A stretch of 64,000 bases of DNA from an uncultured Opitutales bacterium (GTDB lineage: Bacteria; Verrucomicrobiota; Verrucomicrobiia; Opitutales; Intestinicryptomonadaceae): the NCBI GenBank assembly GCA_900545715.1, contig URAJ01000003.1:1-64000 (forward strand), read 5' to 3'. The first letter of the stretch is position 1. Every line of letters starts with the position of its first letter. Below are positions 27,393 to 36,208 of the stretch, piece by piece. A model generated the notes under the pieces. It had not been told where the DNA came from and did not search any database. It saw nothing but the letters and a program-made list of their open reading frames with translations. A program made the position numbers and the translations under genes.

Positions 27393-28187
27393 CTATATCA
27401 AACCGTACCCCAATCGCACGGAAATTATGTCGGCGTAAGAGCGGACCTTCGCGCCGATTTCATCGAATTGGCTTTCCTTAATGCGTTCGCCGGGTCCGGT
27501 AATCCATATAGACGCTATCGGGTATCCGTGGGCATCGAATATCGGGGCCCCAACGCAATTTACGCCCTCTATTTCTTCGCCGTTATCCACCGAATAGCCT
27601 TTTTCTCTTACTTTTTCAAGCTCCGCCAAAAAGCTTTTTTTGTCGAGTATGGTTCTCGGGTTAAATTTTTTAAATTTCATCGCCGATATGCGCCTGTCAA
27701 GCTCCTCTTTCGGCAAGAACGCAAGCATTGCCTTTCCCGGAGCCGAAGCATTGAAACAAATGCGCATTCCCACTTCCCCGAGAAATTTAAACGGGTATCT
27801 GCCGGGAGCCTGCTCAAGCAAAACGCAATCCTCCTCAAGCATTGTACCAAGCATCGCAGTCTCCGCCAAATCGTCGCGCATTTTCCTCAAAACGTCCATT
27901 GCGCGCTCAACAATGTTCGACTCCCCAAAAGCCGCATATCCCAAAGCCGCCAGCTTGCGCGACATTCTTATTTTGCGGTGGTCTTTATTTTTTAGGACAT
28001 ACCCGCAGTCTTCGAGAGTGCATATTATCCTAAATATGCTGTTTTTGGAATATCCGGTAATGCGGGCTATTTCAGAAAGAGTAATCCCGTCGGTATTTTT
28101 TGCGAGCACTTCAAATACTTCGAGCGCCCTTTTTAAGTTTGGTATATGGTATCTCTGGTGAGTTGTTGCCACTACGGGGTGTTGCAT
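27393..28187 (-). CDS. IclR-family transcriptional regulator
   Basis: 264 residues. An N-terminal winged helix-turn-helix (RALEVFEVLAKNTDGITLSEIARITGYSKNSIFRIICTLE region, about 18-57) precedes an IclR effector domain ending in GYSVDNGEEIEGVNCVGAPIFD, where the conserved D-x-E-E-x-x-x-G-x-x-C pattern for ligand binding is intact, and SIWITGP. It lies downstream of, and in the same direction as, the dhaKL-lsrF-HzsA-cupin operon. Its own promoter region holds a 19-bp near-palindrome also found before dhaK, so I infer that it controls both. The inducer is probably the sugar handled by that operon. Confidence 0.9.
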   Translation of the reverse strand: MQHPVVATTHQRYHIPNLKRALEVFEVLAKNTDGITLSEIARITGYSKNSIFRIICTLEDCGYVLKNKDHRKIRMSRKLAALGYAAFGESNIVERAMDVLRKMRDDLAETAMLGTMLEEDCVLLEQAPGRYPFKFLGEVGMRICFNASAPGKAMLAFLPKEELDRRISAMKFKKFNPRTILDKKSFLAELEKVREKGYSVDNGEEIEGVNCVGAPIFDAHGYPIASIWITGPGERIKESQFDEIGAKVRSYADIISVRLGYGLI

Positions 28188-28204
28188 AATAATATTCTCT
28201 ATTT

Positions 28205-28223
28205 TTTGTTATATATATCAAAC
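28205..28223. promoter_or_regulatory. candidate IclR operator in the iclR promoter
   Basis: TTTGTTATATATATCAAAC is near-palindromic (TTTG-n-TATATA-n-CAAA type) and matches the site before dhaK in 17 of 19 positions. On the minus strand it covers a likely -10 (TATAAC) spaced 16 bases from TTGATT, which suggests autoregulation. Confidence 0.6.
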
Positions 28224-28719
28224 TCAACAAATCAAATCGCCGTCATTTTAGTCAATAAAAAAACGCGGCATTTCAGCGCGCCGCATTTTTAGCAAATCTG
28301 CATAAACGCAGTCACCAAACCTGTCGAATTGCCGATTTTCGCCGCACGCAACAAAAAATCTTTCCGCAAGGCTTTTGCAGAAAAATTACCTTTAAGTTAC
28401 TTTTATGCTTTTAAATTTTATAAAAAAAACGGCAAAATTTCGGCGCACTCCAAACCTAAAACTCGCAAAAAAAATGACCTCTATAATGCCCAAAATATTA
28501 TTCCCTGCCACACTGCAAAATTTTTAACGCGGTAGCCGGCATCAAACGCCGCGGTATTGTAAGACATTCGGAAATTTAGCGCATAGACACCGCGCGTACA
28601 AGCGCCAAATTGCGGCGAGCACAACCGCCTTCAGCAGTGTTTTGCCCATAAAAAAATGTAATTGCAATGAGGGCCGCCGGCATTTTTACAACCCGGCAGC
28701 CCTCCGCTGAAAAATACAA
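28224..28719. other. intergenic stretch without a recognisable gene
   Basis: Contains an imperfect GC hairpin at 28263-28286 (CGCGGC...GCGCCGC between A and T runs) and the hairpin at 28669-28704. The 68-residue frame at 28329-28535 has no SD and a composition like random AT-rich DNA. Confidence 0.55.
28669..28704 (-). terminator. possible terminator of the dhaK operon
   Basis: A 12-bp stem with one T-G pair (GAGGGCTGCCGG/CCGGCGGCCCTC on the minus strand) just past the cupin gene stop. A T-rich run follows only after about 12 bases. Confidence 0.4.
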
Positions 28720-29460
28720 TTAGAATCCGACGGACGGATTTGTGTACCTATTGTTGTCGTTGGAATGGAAAGCTCCGTACTCTGTGACGACCGCCCCTTC
28801 CGGACCGGCAATCTGATAATGCCTTGCGCCTATTCTTCCCATCCATACCACATTGCCCTTTTTAGCATCGGCAACCGACACTTTGTTTACGGTAATAAAT
28901 TTTTTCTGGCTTTCGGGAACTTTTACGTCGGGATATTTCGATGCGTCCTCTCCGTTTTCGCCGAAGCAGTACGAAGTTCCCGCGCGCGCCTGCCAGCATT
29001 CGTTTTTAGCCGGCAGCCCATTGCCCGCCACATGGTAGTGCTCTATGAGCATCTGGTTGGGGAGCAGGAGTATTTCGTGGCCGAAAACACCGTGCACGTT
29101 TTCTTGCGCCCAGAAAATTCCGCCCATGCCGACCGCGGGGAAATCCCCAAGGGCGAAGTCGGACACCCACATATTTTCGCGCAAATTGTCGCTTATCGGA
29201 TAACCGAGATTTTCCATCATTTCGATATAGGCTTTCTTTGCGGCAGCCTCATCGAATTTCCCGTCTTTATAGAACATTTCTTTCGTAAGTTTCATATTAT
29301 TCTTAGCCTTATTAGAATTGCATTGTCCGGCTATTTTCGCCTGAGATCCCGCAGAATTATTTCCACCCGCAGAACCTGCGCACGACACAACCGCAACGCT
29401 CGCGCAAATCGCCATGGCCGCGCTTGCAATAGCCTTTATTTTATGGAATTTATTATTCAT
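28720..29460 (-). CDS. cupin-fold lipoprotein, D-lyxose-isomerase-like
   Basis: 246 residues. The N-terminus is a lipoprotein signal (ASVAVVSCAGS; lipobox Cys near residue 27). The C-terminal half is a cupin: HEILLLPNQMLIEHYH supplies clustered His/Glu metal ligands near residue 130, followed by ECWQARAGTSYCFGENG and a late second motif IGARHYQIAGPEGAVVTEYGAFH. The pattern resembles the D-lyxose ketol-isomerase-like cupins of PVC bacteria, but these are normally cytoplasmic; here the enzyme would be anchored outside. A sugar-binding or isomerase role is inference. It lies 5 bases after the HzsA/FGE gene and is the last gene of the operon. Confidence 0.78.
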   Translation of the reverse strand: MNNKFHKIKAIASAAMAICASVAVVSCAGSAGGNNSAGSQAKIAGQCNSNKAKNNMKLTKEMFYKDGKFDEAAAKKAYIEMMENLGYPISDNLRENMWVSDFALGDFPAVGMGGIFWAQENVHGVFGHEILLLPNQMLIEHYHVAGNGLPAKNECWQARAGTSYCFGENGEDASKYPDVKVPESQKKFITVNKVSVADAKKGNVVWMGRIGARHYQIAGPEGAVVTEYGAFHSNDNNRYTNPSVGF

Positions 29461-29465
29461 AAATA

Positions 29466-32400
29466 TTACCTTTTTACAATTTGAAAATCCAAAGGCAGGG
29501 GTTTTGTGTCCCTGGGTTTGTATTCCGGTAGGGCGTCTGCCTTCTTAAACATTTTGGCAGCCTTTTGTGCGTCGTTGATTACAAGCCTAATGCCGACATT
29601 GTAGACTTTCTGCCACGGGCGGTATTCGCGCCTTAAAGACGCGCGCGCAAACTTCATTCTGTCGCGCCACGAGCCGCCGCGCACCACCTTGCGATCCTCT
29701 ACTTTCTTTCCGCCGAGAGTCTCGGTGTAGTCGTCCTGCGTCCATTCCGCGACATTGCCCTGCATGTCATACAATCCGAATGCGTTTGGAGCGTACAAGC
29801 CGCTCTTTACCGCAAGCAGGTTTCCGTCGTCAACATGCCTGTCGGCGGGCATATTGTCGATAAACTTGTCGGGGCGGACTCTCGGCTGGGGATCTATGCC
29901 GCCTACGGCAAATTTCTTCGCGTTGAAATCCATAAGGTTTTCATAGTTTCCGAAATCGTCGCCAACTTTTCCGAACCAAAAGTCGTCTGCGCTTCCCGCG
30001 CGGGCCGCCCATTCCCACTGTTTTTCGGTGGGGAGCGAAACCTCAATGCCAGCCTTTTCCGACAGCCATTTGCAGAAGTCGCGCGCCTCGTTCCAAGATA
30101 CGCGCACAACGCTCTGCTCCGGAAGATTCGAAGGATAACCGGGATTGACATGGTCTTTCCACAGCCTGTCCTGGAAGCCGGAATCGTGCGATTTGTCGAA
30201 CAGGGAATATTGGGCGTTGCTTACCTCAAACTGCCCCATATAGAACGGTTTTTCGACCTTTTCGACTTTCGCTGGGCCCTCGTCGTAGAAGCCGCTGTTT
30301 GAGCCCATTACGAAAGTACCGGCGGGAACGAGCGTAAAGCGCATCTGAACTCCATCTTTCATTGGGACTAAGATTTCTTTCGGGAGTCCGGCAGCGGCGA
30401 TTTTCCGCCCCGCCTCTTCTTTATCGAACGGGAAGCCTTCCGCTTTCGGGGCCGGCTGCGAATGTTTCGGAGCCTCGCCGGGCTTTACAAATTCCCTGAC
30501 GCCGCCGTCGTAATTTATCACATTGGGGTCGTCGTGGCGGTTGGCGTATTTTGCGAGGAAGAACTTCCTGCGCTCGTAGCCGTTGTACTTCACTTCGGGA
30601 TATATTTCCTTCCAAGTTCCTATGCAAGGCACGTTCAAATCCACCCATGTAATGAGAACAGACATCGACTCGGGATCGAGCTTTACGCCATTGTGCCCCT
30701 TTTTAAGCATCTGGATAAGTTCGCTCGTGTCCGCGTGGAATTCGAGCGGCGAAAGCAGGCGCTGGTTGCTTTCGGGGCCAGAGCGGCGCACAAACTTGCT
30801 GAGGTTTAAATACGACTCCGGGAAGTTTTTCCATATCTTGGGGTTTTTGCGCGACAAATTCGGAATGTCCGCGTTTGTATCCGGATTGTGGCAGCCCGCG
30901 CAATATTGGTCGAGAACTGGCTGGACGTCGCGAACGAAGGAGTATCCGCGCACCGGCGCTATGAACTGCTTTATTTCCGATGGGCGCTTTCTCGCGGCCA
31001 TTGCGGGCGCCGTCGATGGAGTCATTCCCTGCCCCTCGTGGCAGCCAACGCAACTTTGCGTCTCGCCCGGCATAACTGTAAACCAACTGCGCATGAGCGC
31101 AAGCGCCTTGCCCTCGGCGTCGAGCGGCTGAATGGCAATCGGCCTATTGGCGGGTACTTTGAACATCGCAGAGCCGTCGGGCTCGACGGGAACCGTGCCG
31201 TGGATGCGCTTTACGTCCCACGATGCTTCGTTGCCGATTATGTCGTGGCTTCCGATTTCGCGGTAGCAATAAAAATACTCAAAAATTCTAAGAGCCTTCA
31301 CCGTTCCGCGCGGAACACCCTTCAAACCGGGCCCCTGGTATATGTCGTTGAGGAAAACGTATCCATAGTCGATATCGGGGTTGGTCTTGTCCATAATCTC
31401 GTTGGGCAGCTTGCGCGGCTCGACGGGGACGGGTTCAAAGAGGTATCCTTTGTTCGTGCTTTCGATGAGAGTCATGTTGTCGAAGGCATCGACAAGGTAA
31501 ATACCCTGCGGATAATCTCCGTGCGCGAATACGGAAGCCATAATATACTTTTCCGAGAGCGGATACGGATGCAGAAGCAAAGGCGATTTCCCATCGACGA
31601 GCCTGTCCTTTATTTCCGCTTTATACTCCCTTCCGTAAGAGGGGTATTTATGGACTCTGCCGCTATCCTCTATCGTGCCCTTAGAGACGTCGAAGAGGTG
31701 GAGTTCGCCCTTGCGCGCAGTGCCGTGGTGGCCGGAAACTATGCCGACAAACTTGTTTGGGTCTCCCGGAATTTGGCGGCAATAGAAAAGCGAGTTAGGC
31801 CAGTAGCTCGTCGATCCGTAGAATGACGACTGCGCGGTTCCGTCGGGATTCATGTGCATGAGTATGCGCGAAAAATAGTGCGAGTTGTCCGTATATTCCC
31901 AGCGGGTGTAGAGGACGCGCCCGTTTTCGAGCATAGTCGGAGTCCAGTCGGCATCCTGTTCGAATGTGAGCTGGCGTATCGACTCGTCGATTTCTTTTTC
32001 GGAGCCGGCGTTGGGGTCCATGGAATAGAGGTTTGCAACCCAGTCTGTTCCTTCGACGCACGGCACTCCAACATGGGTTGCAGTGGAGCAGAATATTATT
32101 TTTCCGTCGGGAGTATACGCGCCGTCGTAGACGTCTATATCGTCGTAAAGGCGCGGAGAAATTTTGCGCGTTTTTTGCGTTGCTACGTCGAATTCGTCGA
32201 GCTGCCAGCAGACTTTGTCGTCCACTGTGGAATACAGTATTTTTGTGCCGTCGTACGAAACATCTATGTCGGCAACTGCGCTGTTGGGCGCGAGCGCGAG
32301 CTTTCCGGCTCCGGGCTTGGAGATGTCGTCGGTAATCCACAGTTCGTCCTTAAAATCTTGGGACTTTATCTTGCCCTTGTGCCATCCGGCACTTGTGAGC

Positions 32401-33656
32401 GACGTATTCCCCTGCCAATTTTGCGGAAGCCCCATGCCCCGCGTTCCCCACGGGCGGAATATGTACGCCCACTTCGGGTGCTTTTTAAGGAGAGGATTGG
32501 CCAAAAGCGACTGGGCGGCAAATTTTTTAAATTCGGCGGCTTGGGCTTTCGCATTCGCGTCGTTTTTGAAAAGCCCCGCTTTTATGGAGGGGATTTTTTT
32601 CTCCCACTCGGCGAGTTTTGAGAAATCTCCTGCGTAGTCGGGGAAGGATTTTTTCATGTCCTCCATTGCCGCGCGCACGTTTGCGACATCGTACCCGAGC
32701 TCATTTTCAACGCGCCTTGTTTCAATCATATCCTCCAACAGCTTTACGCGCTCGGCGTCCGCTGACGGGTCTCCCATAATTTTTTCGAGGCGTTTTTCAA
32801 ATTTTCCGGCGGAGAATAGCGAGCGTTCGAGCGCCATGGAAAGGGGATCTTTTAAAATTGAGCGGTTGTCGGAAACCGACAGCAGCGACGGCAACAGCTG
32901 GCGGTTGGCTCCCGCCCTGAAAATCTCGCCGGATACATACGGATAGTCCTTCGCGATTTTTTTTGCTACATCAAGCGCGGGATCGTCGGAGAAAGACATG
33001 TACAAAAGCACGGGCTGTTTCTCGACGGACACAAAGTATTTTAGGACGATTTTGTTTTCGCCCTTTTTCAGGCTCAGTTCCAATTTATTGAAGTCGGTCG
33101 TGCGGCTTTCGCCGTTGAACGGGGTCGCAGAAGGGCGGTCGAAATATCCCCTGCTTTTTGAGTTGTCGTACGCGTCAAGCGTCGCGACCGGCTTTGAATT
33201 GACAAAGAGCTCGCACTTTCCGCCGCTTGAAATTGTGAGGGGGACTTTCGCGTCGCGCGCGGCGTCTATTGTAAAGTACACGAAAAATATGCAATTTGAG
33301 AAATACCGCGGATTGCATATTTGCAAATCAAAACTCTGCCCGAATTTGAAGTCGAGTTTCTTCCAGACATACTCCCCGTCGAAGGCGGTTTTAAGGTTTA
33401 CGGGGTTTTGAGTGGGGTCGGTGAGTTTTATCTCGCGCTTGAACCAATTTTGAAATGCGAAGGAGGCATAGACGTCGGATACCTTGAAGTCTTTGGCAAA
33501 GGCCGCCGCGTCTTTGGCTTTTATTTCCCTGCACTTTGGCGCGTTTTTTGCAACGGCGTCGGCAAAGGAAGACCCCTTTTCGTACGATGCGGACTCCGCC
33601 CGGGTGGCGGCCGCCAACGCGACGCAGGCCGTCAGAATAAACAAAAGCTTTTTCAT
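29466..33656 (-). CDS. exported HzsA-related di-haem protein fused to a formylglycine-generating-enzyme-like domain
   Basis: A 1396-residue exported protein. Signal peptide (MKKLLFILTACVALAAA), then a beta-sandwich region (about 60-230), a helical linker, and a TolB/WD40-like propeller (about 400-730: DIDVSYDGTKILYST, GAYTPDGKIIFCST, VLYTRWEYTDNSHYF). Two c-type haem sites follow (SCVGCHEG near 866 and YCAGCHNPD near 917). This architecture is that of HzsA-related proteins, named for hydrazine synthase alpha. From about 1100 the chain continues as an FGE/SUMF domain (LVPAGTFVMGSNSGFYDEGP, SVVRVSWNEARDFCKWLSEK, NVAEWTQDDY, VVRGGSW). The FGE cysteine pair is not evident, so it may bind ligands and not make formylglycine. 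Strong SD AAGGAGGG. No claim of hydrazine chemistry is justified. Confidence 0.85.
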   Translation of the reverse strand: MKKLLFILTACVALAAATRAESASYEKGSSFADAVAKNAPKCREIKAKDAAAFAKDFKVSDVYASFAFQNWFKREIKLTDPTQNPVNLKTAFDGEYVWKKLDFKFGQSFDLQICNPRYFSNCIFFVYFTIDAARDAKVPLTISSGGKCELFVNSKPVATLDAYDNSKSRGYFDRPSATPFNGESRTTDFNKLELSLKKGENKIVLKYFVSVEKQPVLLYMSFSDDPALDVAKKIAKDYPYVSGEIFRAGANRQLLPSLLSVSDNRSILKDPLSMALERSLFSAGKFEKRLEKIMGDPSADAERVKLLEDMIETRRVENELGYDVANVRAAMEDMKKSFPDYAGDFSKLAEWEKKIPSIKAGLFKNDANAKAQAAEFKKFAAQSLLANPLLKKHPKWAYIFRPWGTRGMGLPQNWQGNTSLTSAGWHKGKIKSQDFKDELWITDDISKPGAGKLALAPNSAVADIDVSYDGTKILYSTVDDKVCWQLDEFDVATQKTRKISPRLYDDIDVYDGAYTPDGKIIFCSTATHVGVPCVEGTDWVANLYSMDPNAGSEKEIDESIRQLTFEQDADWTPTMLENGRVLYTRWEYTDNSHYFSRILMHMNPDGTAQSSFYGSTSYWPNSLFYCRQIPGDPNKFVGIVSGHHGTARKGELHLFDVSKGTIEDSGRVHKYPSYGREYKAEIKDRLVDGKSPLLLHPYPLSEKYIMASVFAHGDYPQGIYLVDAFDNMTLIESTNKGYLFEPVPVEPRKLPNEIMDKTNPDIDYGYVFLNDIYQGPGLKGVPRGTVKALRIFEYFYCYREIGSHDIIGNEASWDVKRIHGTVPVEPDGSAMFKVPANRPIAIQPLDAEGKALALMRSWFTVMPGETQSCVGCHEGQGMTPSTAPAMAARKRPSEIKQFIAPVRGYSFVRDVQPVLDQYCAGCHNPDTNADIPNLSRKNPKIWKNFPESYLNLSKFVRRSGPESNQRLLSPLEFHADTSELIQMLKKGHNGVKLDPESMSVLITWVDLNVPCIGTWKEIYPEVKYNGYERRKFFLAKYANRHDDPNVINYDGGVREFVKPGEAPKHSQPAPKAEGFPFDKEEAGRKIAAAGLPKEILVPMKDGVQMRFTLVPAGTFVMGSNSGFYDEGPAKVEKVEKPFYMGQFEVSNAQYSLFDKSHDSGFQDRLWKDHVNPGYPSNLPEQSVVRVSWNEARDFCKWLSEKAGIEVSLPTEKQWEWAARAGSADDFWFGKVGDDFGNYENLMDFNAKKFAVGGIDPQPRVRPDKFIDNMPADRHVDDGNLLAVKSGLYAPNAFGLYDMQGNVAEWTQDDYTETLGGKKVEDRKVVRGGSWRDRMKFARASLRREYRPWQKVYNVGIRLVINDAQKAAKMFKKADALPEYKPRDTKPLPLDFQIVKR

Positions 33657-33678
33657 ATTTTTCCCTCCTTAAAAAATC

Positions 33679-34557
33679 TTATTTATTCGATAAAGTTTTA
33701 TACATGTCAAACGCCTCGGCAGGTTTTAAGCCGCCGTGCACAACGCCCTTTACAGCCTCCAACATTGCCGCGGGATTTTCCGCCTGGAAGATATTGCGCC
33801 CCATATCGACACCCCGCGCGCCGCTTGATATTGCCTTGTATGCGAGTTCGAGAGCCTCGTTTTCAGGAAGCTTCTTGCCGCCCGCAATCACAATCGGAAC
33901 GGGACAGCCCGCAACTACCTTCTCAAAGCCCTCTTCGCAATAGTAGGTTTTGACAAAATTTGCGCCGTTTTCCGCGCAAACGCGCGTCGCGAGCCCCAGA
34001 TACCGGGCGTCCCGCACGAGATTCTTGCCGACAGCAGTGACTCCGAGGGTCGGTATTGAATACCTCGAAGACAAATCAACGCACTTTGTGAGATTCTCTA
34101 TTGTTTTGGCCTCGAACTCGCTGCCGATTGCGACCATCGGGGCGATTGCCGAAGCGTTGAGGCGCACGGCCTCCTCTATCGACATGACGCACTCGTTGTT
34201 GAGCTCTGTAAGAATGGTAGAGCCCGCGCTAAAACGCAGGGCGAGCGGCACGCGCGACTCCGGCGGAATCACGCTTCTGAGCGCCCCGCGCGTGCACATT
34301 ATGCAGTCGGCGGATTTTACGAGAGGGACGATGGATATGTCCATGCGCTCCAAGCCGCTCGTCGGCCCCATTATATATCCGTGGTCGAAGGCGAGCATGA
34401 CTGTGTTGCCGCTTTTGGGGTTAAAAATCGACGCCATTCGCGCTTTTATGCCCCAATCAGCATTTCCGAGCCCTTTTAAGAAGAACGCCCCCGTATTTTT
34501 GGACGCCACTTCAGCGTTAAAATTATTGGCCTCAATATTTCCTTCCATATCCGGCAT
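33679..34557 (-). CDS. LsrF-like class I (DhnA-type) aldolase/thiolase
   Basis: 292 residues, co-linear with LsrF of the AI-2 pathway: LKGLGNADWGIKARMASIFNP, TVMLAFDHGYIMGPTSGLER, CTRGALRSVIPP, FVKTYYCEEGF (Schiff-base Lys retained) and CPVPIVIAGGKKLPE, then GVDMGRNIFQ. LsrF acts on the phosphorylated open form of AI-2, and relatives cleave phosphorylated ketoses. No lsrK, lsrR, lsrG or Lsr transporter is present; instead the kinase next door is DhaKL. I therefore expect an aldol or thiolytic cleavage of a phosphorylated C4-C5 ketose made by DhaKL. The start at 34557 (SD GGGGAAAA) matches the LsrF N-terminus; the frame is open to 34623. Confidence 0.88.
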   Translation of the reverse strand: MPDMEGNIEANNFNAEVASKNTGAFFLKGLGNADWGIKARMASIFNPKSGNTVMLAFDHGYIMGPTSGLERMDISIVPLVKSADCIMCTRGALRSVIPPESRVPLALRFSAGSTILTELNNECVMSIEEAVRLNASAIAPMVAIGSEFEAKTIENLTKCVDLSSRYSIPTLGVTAVGKNLVRDARYLGLATRVCAENGANFVKTYYCEEGFEKVVAGCPVPIVIAGGKKLPENEALELAYKAISSGARGVDMGRNIFQAENPAAMLEAVKGVVHGGLKPAEAFDMYKTLSNK

Positions 34558-34577
34558 AAGATTTTCCCCTGTTAAAT

Positions 34578-35195
34578 TTATTTTGAAAACGCGCCTGCAA
34601 ACGCCGCAAAAATCATTGCGCACGATACCGCGCCCGGGTCGAGCGTACCTACGGACTTTTCTCCGAGATTGCGCGCCCTTCCGAATTTTGCCCTCAGCTG
34701 CTCGGTGCTTCTCGCGCCCTCCTCTGCCGCCGAAGCCGCCGCCTCAAAAAGCTCCGCTACGTCCGACTTCCCGCCCATTGCGCGAACCGCCGGTATCAGG
34801 GCGTCGAAGCAAGTCTTGTCGCCGACGTCCCCCTTGACGACCTCCCTCATCGACGCGAGAGCCGATTCAAACGCGGCGGCAACACCCGCCGTCGGCACGG
34901 ATTCCGCGCCGTCTTCAATCCCGTCCGAAAGCCCCATAAGAAGCGTTCCGTAAATGGTGCTTGTCGAGCCGTTGGAGTTCGCCATAGCGGCCATTCCGGC
35001 ATCGTAAAGCGCGTCTTTTAGGTTGGAGGCAGATTTCAGGGCGTCGGAAGCCGCGCATATCGCACCGCGGATTGCAACGCCATGGTCGCCGTCGCCGCAA
35101 ACCGAGTCGAGAGAGCAAAGGTACTGCTCGTTTGCAGATATATCCGAGGCAGCCCCGGCAAACATTTCCCTTAATTTTTGAAGCGTCAAATCCAT
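34578..35195 (-). CDS. dhaL: DhaL-type dihydroxyacetone/ketose kinase, ADP/ATP-binding subunit
   Basis: 205 residues, all-helical DhaL domain with the metal/nucleotide motif CGDGDHG near residue 36, SNGSTSTIYGTLLMG (phosphate loop; the usual text is GGSSG-like) and GARNLGEKSVGTLDPGA-like RARNLGEKSVGTLDPGAVS near the end. It provides the nucleotide site, and DhaK holds the ketose. No DhaM or PTS protein is nearby, so the phosphoryl donor is probably ATP. The ATG at 35195 is chosen over 35216. It overlaps nothing and lies between dhaK and lsrF. Confidence 0.9.
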   Translation of the reverse strand: MDLTLQKLREMFAGAASDISANEQYLCSLDSVCGDGDHGVAIRGAICAASDALKSASNLKDALYDAGMAAMANSNGSTSTIYGTLLMGLSDGIEDGAESVPTAGVAAAFESALASMREVVKGDVGDKTCFDALIPAVRAMGGKSDVAELFEAAASAAEEGARSTEQLRAKFGRARNLGEKSVGTLDPGAVSCAMIFAAFAGAFSK

Positions 35196-35200
35196 AGCAG

Positions 35201-36208
35201 CTACTCTCCTAAGCAAGTCCAGTAAGGCGCGTTGGAGCGCGCTTTTATCAGGCGCGCCGACTGCTCGTCAAGAACGCAAACAATCATCTGAAATCCCGCC
35301 ATTTCCTGCACAGTAAGAATTTCGTCGATAATTCCGCCCACGACTTTTGCGCCAATCTTTTCAGCGCACTTTTTCGCCGCGCGGAATACTATCGCAAGCT
35401 CCATTGGGGTCGTTGCCCCGACTCCGTTTATAATAATAAAGAGCGATTCCCCCTCCTTCAAAGACACTGCCTTTGAGAGTTCCCCGAACATAATTTCAGC
35501 AGTTTCGTCGGCAGTAAGGATTTTGCCTCTTCCGCCGCCGCCTTCGCCATGCTGGCCCATGCCTATTTCCATTTCGTCGTCGCCGAGCTCGGTTATCGGC
35601 TGGCCGGTCTGCGGGTGGGTACAGCCGCTCATCGCAACGGCGAGGGTAGCGATTCTCCCGTTAAACTTTTCCGCAACCGCAAGGACTTCGTCGAGCCCCA
35701 TGCCCGACTCCGCCGCCGCCCCCGCAACTTTTATAAGCGGAATGCAACCCGCAAGCCCCCTGCGCTCCGACTTGGGCGCGTCGAGCCCCGCGGAGATGTC
35801 GTCGGCTACGAGAATCGACTTCACGTTTATTTTTTCGCGCGCCGCCATTTTAAGCGCCATATTCGCGCTCATTACGTCTCCCGCGTGGTTTAGCACCACA
35901 AGCAGAATCCCCGCGTAATCCTTAAACATTTTAAGCGCCGCAAGAACAGAAACGGCATTTGGCGCTGCGAAAATGTCGCCCGCGACGCTCGCATCGAGCA
36001 TTCCCTCGCCCACAAATCCGCTAAGAGCCGGTTCGTGCCCCGAGCCCCCCATGGTTATCACGGCAACCTTGTCTTTTGATTTTGGTGTGGCGCGGACTAC
36101 GATTCTTCCGTTTTCAATTTTAATTTTATCGGGATAAGCGCCCGCGAGACCTTCGAGGACTTCGTCAGTAATATTTTCGGGCGAATTTAAAAATTTTTTC
36201 ATTTTCAT
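35201..36208 (-). CDS. dhaK: DhaK-type dihydroxyacetone/ketose kinase, substrate-binding subunit
   Basis: 335 residues. KKFLNSPENITDEVLEGLAGAYPD at the start, ITMGGSGHEPALSGFVGEGMLDASVAGDIFAAP (substrate phosphate/ketone pocket) and EMEIGMGQHGEGGGG, whose His forms the covalent hemiaminal with the ketose carbonyl (most DhaK proteins read GIHGEPG here). A split DhaK plus DhaL pair without DhaM may use other ketoses than dihydroxyacetone; DhaK-type tetrulose kinases are known. It is the first gene of a five-gene operon under a candidate IclR operator about 100 bases upstream. Confidence 0.92.
   Translation of the reverse strand: MKMKKFLNSPENITDEVLEGLAGAYPDKIKIENGRIVVRATPKSKDKVAVITMGGSGHEPALSGFVGEGMLDASVAGDIFAAPNAVSVLAALKMFKDYAGILLVVLNHAGDVMSANMALKMAAREKINVKSILVADDISAGLDAPKSERRGLAGCIPLIKVAGAAAESGMGLDEVLAVAEKFNGRIATLAVAMSGCTHPQTGQPITELGDDEMEIGMGQHGEGGGGRGKILTADETAEIMFGELSKAVSLKEGESLFIIINGVGATTPMELAIVFRAAKKCAEKIGAKVVGGIIDEILTVQEMAGFQMIVCVLDEQSARLIKARSNAPYWTCLGE

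Noticed and set aside
27016..27438. Overlapping short frames on both strands in the gap before iclR
   Set aside because: None has a ribosome binding site or protein-like pattern; only the 20-bp tandem pair looks structured.
28329..28535. 68-codon open frame upstream of iclR
   Set aside because: No ribosome binding site, composition like translated AT-rich intergenic DNA, no domain recognised.
33679..36208. Interpretation of lsrF plus kinase as an AI-2 processing operon
   Set aside because: The kinase is DhaKL, not LsrK; LsrG, LsrR and the Lsr ABC transporter are missing, so AI-2 catabolism is not supported.
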